From an uncultured Oscillospiraceae bacterium (lineage in GTDB: Bacteria > Bacillota > Clostridia > Oscillospirales > Acutalibacteraceae), in contig UQUZ01000053.1 in the NCBI GenBank assembly GCA_900544375.1, forward strand, positions 1 through 16,142: a stretch of 16,142 nucleotides of DNA, written 5' to 3'. This document shows positions 5,473-12,633 of the stretch, piece after piece. Each line of letters begins with the position of its first letter. Position 1 is the stretch's first letter. A program made the translations under genes and the position numbers. The notes under the pieces are model-generated. The model did no database searches. It was not told the DNA's origin and saw only the letters and a list, made by a program, of their open reading frames with translations.

Positions 5473-8085
5473 TTATCTGCCGTAATAAGCGTCTGTATAG
5501 AGCTGCTCAATCTCAGACACCAGCGGATAGCGCGGGTTGGCGGTGGTGCACTGGTCGGCGTGCGCGTTGTCCGCAAGGCGCGGCAGGTTGTCGAAGAATA
5601 CCTTCTCGTCAACGCCGCACTCCTGGATGGAGCCGGGCACGTTGAGGCTTGCGCGCAGATCCTTGATTGCCTGCACAAGGTTCGCAACGCTCTCCTCTGT
5701 GGTTTTGCCCGCAATGCCGAGATGCTTCGCAATCTTGGCAAATTTCTTATCCGCAACAAAGGTTTCATATTTCGGGAAGATTGCAAACTTCGTGGGCTTC
5801 TGGCCGTTGTAGGCGACGATATAGGGCAGCAGGATGGCGTTCGCGCGGCCGTGCGGGATGTGATACTCACCGCCGAGCTTATGCGCCATGGAGTGGTTAA
5901 GCCCCAGGAAGGCATTGGTAAACGCCATGCCGGCGATGCAGGAGGCGTTGTGCATTTTCTCGCGGGCCTCCTTATCGGCCGCGCCATTCTGATAGGCGCG
6001 GGGCAGGTATTCAAACACCATCTCGATCGCCTGCATGGCAAGGCCGTCCGTGTAGTCGCTTGCCAGCGTGGAGGTGTAGGCTTCGATTGCATGGGTCAGC
6101 ACGTCCATGCCCGTGTCCGCGGTTGCGGATTTCGGCAGGCTCATGACGAACTGCGGATCAATAATCGCCACATCCGGGGTCAGAGCGTAGTCTGCAAGCG
6201 GGTATTTCACGTTGCCGTTTTTGCGATCTGTGATAACCGCGAAGCTTGTTACCTCGGAGCCTGTGCCGGAGGTGGTCGGGATGCAGACCATCTTTGCCTT
6301 TGTGCCAAGCTTCGGGAATTTGACGGCGCGCTTGCGGATATCGATGAACTTCTGCTTGAGGCCGTCGAAGGAGGCGTCGGGATGCTCATAGAACAGCCAC
6401 ATGCCCTTCGCAGCGTCCATTGCGGAGCCGCCGCCGAGCGCAATGATCACATCGGGCTGGAATTCGCGCATGACCGATACGCCGCGCATAATTGTTTCCA
6501 CATCGGGATCGGGCTCGACGTCGGAATAAATTTCACTGTGGCAGTAGTGCTCGCGCTTGCGCAAATAATAGAGGATTTTATCGACATAACCGAGCTTGAC
6601 CATCATCGGGTCGGTCACGATGAATGCGCGCTCGATATCCTGCATCTTCTCCAGATACTGGATGGAATCCTCCTCAAAATAAATCTTCGGCGGGATCTTG
6701 AACCACTGCATGTTGACCCTCCTCTTGGCAAGGCGCTTTTTATTGATGAGGTTAACGGTGGAAACGTTGGAGGTCGTGGAGTTGTGGCCATAGGAGCCGC
6801 AGCCCAGGGTGAGCGACGGCGTGTTGGAGTTGTAGATATCGCCGATGCCGCCCTGCGAAGAGGGGGAGTTGACGATTACGCGACCGACCTTCATCTCCTC
6901 GCCGAAGGCCTTGATGATATCGTCGTTGGTGGAATGGATCACCGCAGAGTGGCCCAAGCCGCCCATATGCAGCATTTCAAGCGAGCGTTGGAAGCCTTCC
7001 TCCACGCCGTTTACCACAAAGTAGGCCAGCACAGGGCTGAGCTTCTCGCGGGAGAGCGGGTATTCCGGGCCGACGGCCGGAAGCTTCGCGATCAGGATTT
7101 TCGTTTTTTCCGGCACCTTGATGCCTGCATGCTCGGCAATCCAGTTGGCGCTCTTGCCGACAACGTCGGGGTTAACGGCCTGCTTTTGGGCGTTGATGAC
7201 ATAGTCGGAAACCTTCTGCGTTTCCTCCGCGTTGAGGAAGTAGCAGTTGTTCTCCTTCATGATGCGCTCAAAATCCTTGTGCAGCTCCTTATCGACGATA
7301 ACCGCCTGCTCAGAGGCGCAGATCATGCCGTTATCGAAGGTTTTGGAGAGCATCAGGTCAGTGCAGGCACGCTCAAGCTTCGCGCTTTTTTCGATATAGC
7401 ACGGCACGTTGCCGGGGCCGACGCCAAGGGCGGGCTTGCCCGCGCTGTAAGCGCTGCGCACCATGCCCGCGCCGCCGGTGGCAAGAATAAGGGACACGCC
7501 CGGATGGTTCATCAGCGCGGTGGTCGCCTGGATGGAGGGCGTTTCAATCCACTGGATGCAGTTCTCCGGCGCACCGGCCTTTACTGCCGCATCATATAGG
7601 ACCTTTGCCGCTTCCACAGAGCATTGCTGCGCCGAGGGATGGAAACCGAAAATAACCGGATTACGGGATTTCATGCAGATCAAGGATTTGAACATTGTGG
7701 TGGAGGTGGGGTTCGTCACGGGCGTAGCAGCGGCAACGACGCCGACCGGCTCCGCGATTTCCACATAGCCTTCCAGTTCGTTTTCCTCAACAATGCCCAC
7801 GGTTTTTTCATTCTTGATGGAGTGCCAGATATATTCCGTGGCGAACATGTTTTTGATGATTTTGTCCTCATACACGCCGCGGCCGGTTTCTTCAACCGCC
7901 ATTTTCGCGAGCCGAGTGTGGTTTTCCTGGCCGGCGACGGTCATCGCCTCCACGATTTTATCCACCTGCTCCTGCGTCATGTCCATAAATTGTTCGAGAG
8001 CCTTGAGCGCCTTCTGCACATGGTTGTCTACCATGGCGTCCACGTCAATCTCAGGGGTTTTCTTTTCCTGTTTTTCGTTTGCCAT
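5473..8085 (-). CDS. adhE: bifunctional acetaldehyde-CoA/alcohol dehydrogenase AdhE
   Basis: AdhE reduces acetyl-CoA to acetaldehyde and then ethanol with two NADH, the main electron sink of ethanol-forming fermenters. The 870 residues match the family's usual length. The aldehyde dehydrogenase half (1-~450) has the catalytic Cys256 in NGMICASEQ and GVGPGNVP at 221-228. A linker leads to the iron-dependent alcohol dehydrogenase half (~460-870), with the nucleotide motif GGGSAMD at 551-557 and iron ligands D661, H665, H731 and H745. AdhE typically forms long filaments (spirosomes) in the cytosol. AAGGAG lies 8 nt before the ATG. The gene appears monocistronic: it has its own promoter, a Rex operator at the transcription start, and a strong hairpin after its stop. 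No active-site residue is missing. It lies just upstream of the hydrogenase operon on the same strand. Confidence 0.97.
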   Translation of the reverse strand: MANEKQEKKTPEIDVDAMVDNHVQKALKALEQFMDMTQEQVDKIVEAMTVAGQENHTRLAKMAVEETGRGVYEDKIIKNMFATEYIWHSIKNEKTVGIVEENELEGYVEIAEPVGVVAAATPVTNPTSTTMFKSLICMKSRNPVIFGFHPSAQQCSVEAAKVLYDAAVKAGAPENCIQWIETPSIQATTALMNHPGVSLILATGGAGMVRSAYSAGKPALGVGPGNVPCYIEKSAKLERACTDLMLSKTFDNGMICASEQAVIVDKELHKDFERIMKENNCYFLNAEETQKVSDYVINAQKQAVNPDVVGKSANWIAEHAGIKVPEKTKILIAKLPAVGPEYPLSREKLSPVLAYFVVNGVEEGFQRSLEMLHMGGLGHSAVIHSTNDDIIKAFGEEMKVGRVIVNSPSSQGGIGDIYNSNTPSLTLGCGSYGHNSTTSNVSTVNLINKKRLAKRRVNMQWFKIPPKIYFEEDSIQYLEKMQDIERAFIVTDPMMVKLGYVDKILYYLRKREHYCHSEIYSDVEPDPDVETIMRGVSVMREFQPDVIIALGGGSAMDAAKGMWLFYEHPDASFDGLKQKFIDIRKRAVKFPKLGTKAKMVCIPTTSGTGSEVTSFAVITDRKNGNVKYPLADYALTPDVAIIDPQFVMSLPKSATADTGMDVLTHAIEAYTSTLASDYTDGLAMQAIEMVFEYLPRAYQNGAADKEAREKMHNASCIAGMAFTNAFLGLNHSMAHKLGGEYHIPHGRANAILLPYIVAYNGQKPTKFAIFPKYETFVADKKFAKIAKHLGIAGKTTEESVANLVQAIKDLRASLNVPGSIQECGVDEKVFFDNLPRLADNAHADQCTTANPRYPLVSEIEQLYTDAYYGR

Positions 8086-8137
8086 TGCAATCGCTCCTTA
8101 TCAAATATTGATCGGGTTTTCATGCTGCGAAGATTGT

Positions 8138-8155
8138 TTGTTAATTATTTAACGA
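8138..8155. promoter_or_regulatory. Rex operator upstream of adhE
   Basis: TTGTTAA-N4-TTAACGA matches 13 of the 14 specified bases of the Rex consensus TTGTTAA-N4-TTAACAA. It begins 4 bp downstream of the -10 box and covers the expected transcription start. Rex (an NADH/NAD+ sensor) bound here would block adhE transcription, and high NADH would release it. The rex gene itself is not in the window. Confidence 0.85.
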
Positions 8156-8159
8156 CTAC

Positions 8160-8188
8160 AGTATAACCGACTTTTTCTTTTTTTTCAA
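8160..8188 (-). promoter_or_regulatory. adhE: adhE promoter
   Basis: On the minus strand TTGAAA (8183-8188) is followed after exactly 17 bp by TATACT (8160-8165). The spacer is an A tract. The predicted start lies within the Rex operator, leaving a leader of about 65-70 nt before the adhE ATG. Confidence 0.8.
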
Positions 8189-8471
8189 CTAGAAAAAGGC
8201 ACATGTTTTTTCACATTTTTCGTGCGAAATCCCCAAATCAAATCACCCAATGGCGATAGGGGAGAAAAAGCTGGGAATCCTGCTGTTACATTCCATAAAA
8301 AATGGATAGCGAACAGCCCTGGAATAAGCATACTGGCCTATTGTCAGTATTGCCGGAAACCCATGGTAAGATTATATAGCGGGGAAAATAGCGGGATGCA
8401 TAAAAACCTGCGGTAAAAAGAAAGCGATTTTCTCAGTTGGATGGGCTACAGATCCCTATGAAATGAGAAGG
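8189..8471. other. non-coding stretch between the DUF5662 operon and adhE
   Basis: No convincing gene is found on either strand in about 280 bp. The only open frame (plus strand, 64 codons) has no ribosome binding site and resembles nothing known. One small inverted repeat is present: ATACTG (about 8330-8335) and CAGTAT (about 8345-8350) around a 9-nt centre. The stretch may be the upstream control region of adhE or remnant sequence. Confidence 0.5.
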
Positions 8472-8493
8472 GCGGGCTGCCAATGCAGCCCGC
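8472..8493. terminator. probable terminator after the DUF5662 gene
   Basis: A 9-bp perfect GC-rich stem (GCGGGCTGC and GCAGCCCGC) with a 4-nt loop lies 16 nt beyond the DUF5662 stop codon. On the minus strand it is followed by a mixed pyrimidine stretch rather than a clean U run, so it is a weaker call than the other terminators here. A smaller ACCGT/ACGGT hairpin (about 8494-8509) followed by TATTTTTTT overlaps the stop on the plus strand. Confidence 0.55.
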
Positions 8494-8508
8494 ACCGTGG
8501 AATAACGG

Positions 8509-9042
8509 TTATTTTTTTAGGATCTCTTTTTTAATATAGGCAAAAACGGCATCCTCCCCCTCATCCCGCAGACGCGCAAGCAACGCTTCCAGCAGGGCCT
8601 TTGTATGCGGATGGATCAGATAGTGATCGCGGGAATGCAGATAATAATCCAAAGGGTCGCTATCCCGATAGGCGGCGCCGCGGTAGGTTTTGCTGGCCGC
8701 CATGCGATCGCAAAACATTTCCACCACATATTTAACGGGCATCTCCATGCCCGCAAGCCCGTGGCCACCCACCGGAGAATAATCGATCCAATATTCCAGA
8801 TGGTGCCGGTTTCGCCCTTTGTGGTGCAGCCATGCGCTGCTGTAGCCTTTGGCGGCCCGTTCCGCTTCATTGGGGCTGCGGTTTCCCTGATAATATTTTA
8901 CCCCTGGAATCCATTCAACAGGGGCATATTTGGAGAGATCATGCGTCAACCCCTGCCAATAAAGGCCCACTCGGAAGCAATGCTTCCGGACAAGCGCTCT
9001 ATGATGGTGGACGGTTTTCAAATGCCCAAGCCAGTTTGCCAT
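8509..9042 (-). CDS. DUF5662 family protein
   Basis: This is a 177-residue soluble protein. It resembles the DUF5662 family of Clostridia, small proteins of unknown function rich in conserved histidines. Visible here are an N-terminal WLGHLKTVHHH segment, GLTHDLSKY (residues ~31-39), and an HHKGRNRHHLEYW segment further on, which together look like a helical metal-binding site reminiscent of HD-type proteins. No enzymatic activity is established. The chosen ATG at 9042 makes the protein begin where family members usually begin. A TTG at 9066 is the alternative: it sits 3 nt after AGGGAG, which directly follows the stop of the upstream gene. It is the last gene of a four-gene operon, nearly touching the SDR gene. 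Confidence 0.72.
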   Translation of the reverse strand: MANWLGHLKTVHHHRALVRKHCFRVGLYWQGLTHDLSKYAPVEWIPGVKYYQGNRSPNEAERAAKGYSSAWLHHKGRNRHHLEYWIDYSPVGGHGLAGMEMPVKYVVEMFCDRMAASKTYRGAAYRDSDPLDYYLHSRDHYLIHPHTKALLEALLARLRDEGEDAVFAYIKKEILKK

Positions 9043-9075
9043 ATATGATACACCAGCGTTTCTCAATTTCTCCCT

Positions 9076-9810
9076 TTAAATCACGATTCCTCCGTTTACA
9101 CCGAGCACTTGCCCGGTGATAAAGGATGCTTTGCCGGATGCAAGAAAGGCGATCGCTTCAGCGGCCTCCCGCGCTGTGCCAATTCGGCACAGCGGCGTTT
9201 CCTCGCACAGGGCCTCCCGTGCCTCCTGCGTGAGCATGTTATTCATATCAGTATCAATCACGCCGGGCGATACGCAGTTAACAGTGATCCCGCTGGGGCC
9301 GAGCTCCTTGGCGAGCGCCTTTGTCATGCCGATCACAGCGGACTTGGCCGCTGAATAGTGCACTTCGCACGATGCGCCAACTTCGCCCCACATGGAGGAT
9401 ACGGTCACAATACGGCCTGCCTTTTGACGGATCATATGGGGCAGAACGGCCTGGCAGCAATGGTAAAGCCCATCAACATGCACAGCGAACATCCGGCGCC
9501 AATCCTCCGGCGTAATGTCTGTAAATAGTAACTGCTGCGCAATCCCTGCGCAATGCACAAGAATATCTATGCCGCCAAAAGCTTGTTCTATTTTATGCAT
9601 CATGTTCGTTACCTGTTCCCGGTCGGCAACGTCGGCCTGAAAGGATAACGCATCCGCGCCCGACGCTTGCAGGCATCGGACGAGCGCTTCCGCTTTCTCC
9701 CTTTGCGCGCGGTAATGAACGGCGATGCGTATTCCCTGCCGGGCGAGCAGCAGGGCGGTTTCCCGGCCGATGCCGCGGGAAGCGCCAGTGATCAATGCAG
9801 TTTGCGCCAT
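9076..9810 (-). CDS. SDR-family oxidoreductase (FabG/YmfI-like)
   Basis: This 244-residue classical short-chain dehydrogenase has a Rossmann fold binding NAD(P)H. The cofactor motif TGASRGIG is at 8-15, HCAG (in place of NNAG) at 86-89, catalytic Ser around 138-139, and YSAAK (Y152, K156). R12 in the glycine motif fits NADPH preference. The usual catalytic-tetrad Asn in the fourth helix appears to be His111 (in AVHVDG). The SSMWGEVGASCE stretch resembles clostridial proteins now often named elongation factor P 5-aminopentanone reductase after B. subtilis YmfI, but a 3-oxoacyl-ACP reductase-like role cannot be excluded. It is not in a fatty-acid cluster, which argues mildly against FabG. GGAGGGG lies 5 nt before the ATG. 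It starts 24 nt after the Nudix gene. Confidence 0.88.
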   Translation of the reverse strand: MAQTALITGASRGIGRETALLLARQGIRIAVHYRAQREKAEALVRCLQASGADALSFQADVADREQVTNMMHKIEQAFGGIDILVHCAGIAQQLLFTDITPEDWRRMFAVHVDGLYHCCQAVLPHMIRQKAGRIVTVSSMWGEVGASCEVHYSAAKSAVIGMTKALAKELGPSGITVNCVSPGVIDTDMNNMLTQEAREALCEETPLCRIGTAREAAEAIAFLASGKASFITGQVLGVNGGIVI

Positions 9811-9834
9811 GAAAACCCCTCCATTCCAAATGGG

Positions 9835-10317
9835 TTAAAATTCGGAGAGCTGCAAAAAGCGGATCCCATCCGGTTTTGCGCTGCCCGCATACAACGCGCT
9901 GCCGTGCCGCCCGGTTTCGAGGTAATGGGCAAGCACTTGCTTTGCAGTAAAGGGCATGGCCAGATGCATCGCCTGATTGATCGGGATCCATTTCAACTCG
10001 CCCTCATTGCAGGCGGGCAATGTACGATCTGCCCTGTTCAACTGTGCGAAAAAGTAATAGTTCTGCCGCACCTCTCCGTTTTTCAAGCGCAGGGTAATGT
10101 AACGCAGCTCTGGGGGCGTGATATCCTGCGGCGTGATGCCGGTTTCCTCTTCCAGCTCGCGTAGGATACAAAGATCGGGCCGGTTGAGCTCCTCCGGCTC
10201 GAAGTGGCCGCCGACGCCGCACCAGGAGGGCTCCACAACACGGGAACCGACCCGGTAAAGCAGAAGCAGGCAATCCTCCCGCAGGATATAAATCGAAGTC
10301 ATATTCCGAAGCTTCAT
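9835..10317 (-). CDS. Nudix hydrolase
   Basis: This 160-residue Nudix protein hydrolyses a nucleoside diphosphate linked to some moiety (X). The Nudix box runs from G37 to I61: GHFEPEE, then RELEEETGI with the metal-binding glutamates E54, E57 and E58. There are nine residues between E43 and R53 instead of the usual seven, a two-residue insertion. The N-terminal strand ends in LLLLYRVGSR and is followed by PSWCGVGGHFEP. The substrate cannot be read from the sequence; 8-oxo-dGTP or another damaged nucleotide is possible. The start at 10317 is set by GGAGGGG 6 nt upstream; the frame is open 31 codons further but without such a site. It follows the cytidine deaminase reading frame by 46 nt, so a nucleotide-salvage or clean-up theme is plausible. 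Confidence 0.85.
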   Translation of the reverse strand: MKLRNMTSIYILREDCLLLLYRVGSRVVEPSWCGVGGHFEPEELNRPDLCILRELEEETGITPQDITPPELRYITLRLKNGEVRQNYYFFAQLNRADRTLPACNEGELKWIPINQAMHLAMPFTAKQVLAHYLETGRHGSALYAGSAKPDGIRFLQLSEF

Positions 10318-10363
10318 TTTGTTCCCCTCCTGTATCGTCCCGTTGTGAAAGCCTTGTGAATGC

Positions 10364-10743
10364 CTACAGCCGATATGGAAGCAGGGCGCCGATTGTGGTG
10401 ATAGAACCATCCTCCATCAGCACCTCGCACAGATGGTTATCGTCATGCACTGCGTCGATAAATTCCCGGCACCGGCCGCACGGCGCGCAGGCGCTGCCGC
10501 CGTCGTCCACTCCGGTTGCGGCAAGCTTAACGATCTTGGACTCCCCTGCGGTGACCATGGCCGCGACAGCGGCATGTTCCGCGCAGAAGCCCATTCCAGC
10601 GGGGTTTCAATGCAAACGCCTGTGTAAACATTGCCTTTATCCGTCAGGATTGCGGCCGCGACCGTTCCGGCAGTCGCCATCCGGGAAATTTTCCGCTCGT
10701 GAAGCACCCTTTTGGCGCAGGCCAGCAATTCGTCAAAATCCAT
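10364..10743 (-). pseudogene. cdd: cytidine deaminase broken by a -1 frameshift
   Basis: Two overlapping frames together encode a full cytidine deaminase of about 126 residues. The first frame runs from the ATG at 10743 through TGVCIETP and then goes out of frame. The second continues with GMGFCAEHAAV, then PCGRCREF, and ends at 10364. The zinc and catalytic residues (Cys-Ala-Glu and PCxxC) are all in the second frame. The break lies at 10598-10604, where a run of four C (minus strand, ACCCCG) would give TPAGMGF if one more C were present. The ribosome binding site (GGGGAG, 5 nt spacing) and promoter are intact and downstream genes are sound, so this is either a very recent mutation, a phase-variable or slippage site, or a sequencing error. 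If intact, the enzyme converts cytidine and deoxycytidine to uridine and deoxyuridine. Confidence 0.85.
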
Positions 10744-10817
10744 ATGGACTCCCCTTTTCGGCCGGCTTTGCGCCGCTCGTGTGGTTCGCTAAAAGACCTG
10801 TTGAAAGGCTGTTTTTA

Positions 10818-10846
10818 ATCATATCGTTTTCGCTATATGAAGTCAA
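10818..10846 (-). promoter_or_regulatory. promoter of the cdd-Nudix-SDR-DUF5662 operon
   Basis: On the minus strand TTGACT (10841-10846) is followed after 17 bp by TATGAT (10818-10823). The predicted start near 10811 leaves a ~68-nt leader before cdd. Confidence 0.7.
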
Positions 10847-10861
10847 ATGGAAATTCTCTTT

Positions 10862-10885
10862 GTGTCGAATTAGATAATTTCACAC
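10862..10885. promoter_or_regulatory. symmetric operator-like element between divergent promoters
   Basis: GTGTCGAATT (10862-10871), centre AGAT, then AATTTCACAC (10876-10885): eight of ten positions are symmetric. It lies about 75 bp upstream of the predicted transporter start and 63 bp upstream of the cdd operon start, a typical activator position. An overlapping TTGTGT/ACACAA repeat (10860-10865, 10884-10889) strengthens it. No regulator gene is nearby. Confidence 0.45.
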
Positions 10886-10912
10886 ACAAGTCCAAAAAAT
10901 CATTTATATGAA

Positions 10913-10941
10913 TTGACTGAAAACGAAAAAGAAGATATAAT
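10913..10941 (+). promoter_or_regulatory. promoter of the GPH transporter gene
   Basis: TTGACT (10913-10918) and a perfect TATAAT (10936-10941) are separated by 17 bp. The start is expected near 10948, giving a leader of about 75 nt. Confidence 0.75.
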
Positions 10942-11024
10942 ACAAACACGAGCGAACCTTGATATGGATAGGGCGTTTGATTGCACCGTATCAATGCATC
11001 AAAAAGAAGGGAATGGTTTTAGGA

Positions 11025-12539
11025 ATGAAACAGCAGCGCAGTCCCAATACTTACACGCCGAAGGAGCGCAATCTGTACCTGACCGGTCTGCTTGGGCAGA
11101 ATATGATCTACAACATCATCGGCACAGGCCTTGTGTTCTATTTCCAAAGCGTACTGTTCATCCCGGCGATGGCGACCGGCGTTATTTTCGCAATCGCCCG
11201 CGTTTGGGATGCGATCAACGACCCGATGATGGGCACGATCGTCGACCGGACAAATACGAAGTGGGGCAAATGCAGGCCCTATCTTATTTTTGTGCCTGCG
11301 GCGGTATGCGTGATTACAATCCTCTGCTTCTGCAACGGAATCTATGGCTCGCAGAACAGCAGCACAGTCAATGGTCTAATTATTGCCTGGGCAGGCGTGT
11401 CCTACATCCTTTGGGGCATGACCTATACGGTAGGAGATATCCCGCTGTGGGGCATTACAGCACGTATGACAGATGATGAGAACGATCGTGCGAGCCTTCT
11501 TTCCCTTGCCCGTATCGCCGGAGGGGTAGGCGGTATCGTGCTGGCGATTATTGTCCCGCTATCTCAGGCAGTGGGAAACAGCTTAACGAAAAGTCAGGGC
11601 TTATCCACGCAAAAAGGGCAGCAATTCGGCTTCATCATCGTAGCGGTGATCCTTTCGGTGATCGGCTGCGGATTGTTTCAGCTTTCGAGCTTTGCCAAGG
11701 AGCGCGTAAAGTCATCTGACGAACACTATACGATCAAAGAGAATTTTCAGCTTATGTGGCGCAACCGCCCTTTCCGCCAAATCATGATTTCCAGCATCCT
11801 GCGCGCGCCGATTATGCTGCTGATGATGGTTGCGATGACGCTGCTTTCTTATTATTACGGAGACTATAACCAGAAGAGTTATGTTGTCTATATGATTGTG
11901 CTCGGCGGCGGCATCTTCGGCGGTCAATTTATAGCCATGGCATTTGCGCCAATGCTTGTGAAAAAGTTTGAGAAGAAAAAGGTTTATAATATCAGCAGCA
12001 TCGCGAGCGGAATTGCTTTTGCGCTCATTTTTGTGATATATAAACTTGCCCCCAACAAGCTTGATCAACCGCTATGGCTGGCGATCTGCTGTGTTGTGTT
12101 TACGATTGCGGCGGCAGGCATGGGCATTGTCAACGTATATCAATCCGTTATGATCGCGGATACGATTGACTATGAGGAATATGAGCATGGCATCCGCCCG
12201 GACGGCGTTTTCTTTGCAGGGCAATCCTTCTGCACAAAGCTCAACTCCGGCATTGCGGCGCTGATCCAGGGCATCGTGTATTCCGTCGTTGGCTTTTCCG
12301 GCGAAGGTGTGGAGAAGGTAAACGCGCTGTTGGAAGCTGGGGCGAGCTTCAAGGCAGACCCGGCCTTTGAACCCTATCGCATGGCGATGTTCTTCCTGTG
12401 CTCCATTCCGCCCGCCATCGGCATGCTGCTCTCCGTGTTGCCGATGCTCCATTATGACCTGCCGGATAAAAAACATGCAACGGTGCTCGAAGAGCTGCGT
12501 ATCCGCCGCCAGGAGAAGGCGGACAAGGAAGCAAAGTGA
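11025..12539 (+). CDS. GPH-family (MelB-type) sugar:cation symporter
   Basis: This ~504-residue, twelve-helix inner-membrane protein belongs to the glycoside-pentoside-hexuronide:cation symporter family. The hallmark near the first helices is visible: RVWDAINDPMMG followed by DRTNTKWGKCRP in the cytoplasmic loop (~residues 59-85). The central loop between helices 6 and 7 is short and charged, and the C-terminal tail is hydrophilic (RRQEKADKEAK). Such proteins import sugars or glucuronides with H+ or Na+. The substrate is unknown; a mutarotase gene follows, supporting an aldose or glycoside. I chose the ATG at 11025 because homologues begin MKQ...YTPKE; an ATG at 11013 is closer to the AAGGG site and equally possible. 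It has its own consensus promoter and is divergent from the cdd operon. Confidence 0.88.
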   Translation: MKQQRSPNTYTPKERNLYLTGLLGQNMIYNIIGTGLVFYFQSVLFIPAMATGVIFAIARVWDAINDPMMGTIVDRTNTKWGKCRPYLIFVPAAVCVITILCFCNGIYGSQNSSTVNGLIIAWAGVSYILWGMTYTVGDIPLWGITARMTDDENDRASLLSLARIAGGVGGIVLAIIVPLSQAVGNSLTKSQGLSTQKGQQFGFIIVAVILSVIGCGLFQLSSFAKERVKSSDEHYTIKENFQLMWRNRPFRQIMISSILRAPIMLLMMVAMTLLSYYYGDYNQKSYVVYMIVLGGGIFGGQFIAMAFAPMLVKKFEKKKVYNISSIASGIAFALIFVIYKLAPNKLDQPLWLAICCVVFTIAAAGMGIVNVYQSVMIADTIDYEEYEHGIRPDGVFFAGQSFCTKLNSGIAALIQGIVYSVVGFSGEGVEKVNALLEAGASFKADPAFEPYRMAMFFLCSIPPAIGMLLSVLPMLHYDLPDKKHATVLEELRIRRQEKADKEAK

Positions 12540-12565
12540 GAAATAGCAGTTTATCTTGCCAATGG

Positions 12566-12595
12566 TTGACAACGGGGAAGGCCTTCCACTATAAT
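12566..12595 (+). promoter_or_regulatory. galM: galM promoter with a palindrome in its spacer
   Basis: TTGACA (12566-12571) and TATAAT (12590-12595) are both perfect, with an 18-bp spacer. The spacer contains the 12-bp perfect palindrome GGAAGGCCTTCC (12576-12587). It starts 27 nt after the transporter stop codon, and no terminator separates them, so galM can be made from both promoters. Confidence 0.7.
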
Positions 12596-12633
12596 CAAGC
12601 AGGAGCCCAATTTATGATAAGGGAGCATCTGCA

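Noticed and set aside
5458..7599. A 713-codon open frame on the plus strand opposite adhE
   Set aside because: adhE is unmistakable on the minus strand. The opposite product has no recognisable domain and no ribosome binding site; such long antisense frames are common opposite highly biased genes.
8138..8155. CcpA (cre) or Fnr site instead of Rex at this position
   Set aside because: The TTGTTAA-N4-TTAACGA symmetry fits Rex at 13 of 14 positions; Fnr (TTGAT-N4-ATCAA) and cre patterns fit poorly.
8222..8416. A 64-codon plus-strand frame upstream of adhE
   Set aside because: No ribosome binding site, promoter or resemblance to a known protein.
10913..11476. A 187-codon plus-strand frame overlapping the transporter start
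   Set aside because: It begins inside the -35 box of the transporter promoter and is out of frame with the conserved GPH motifs.
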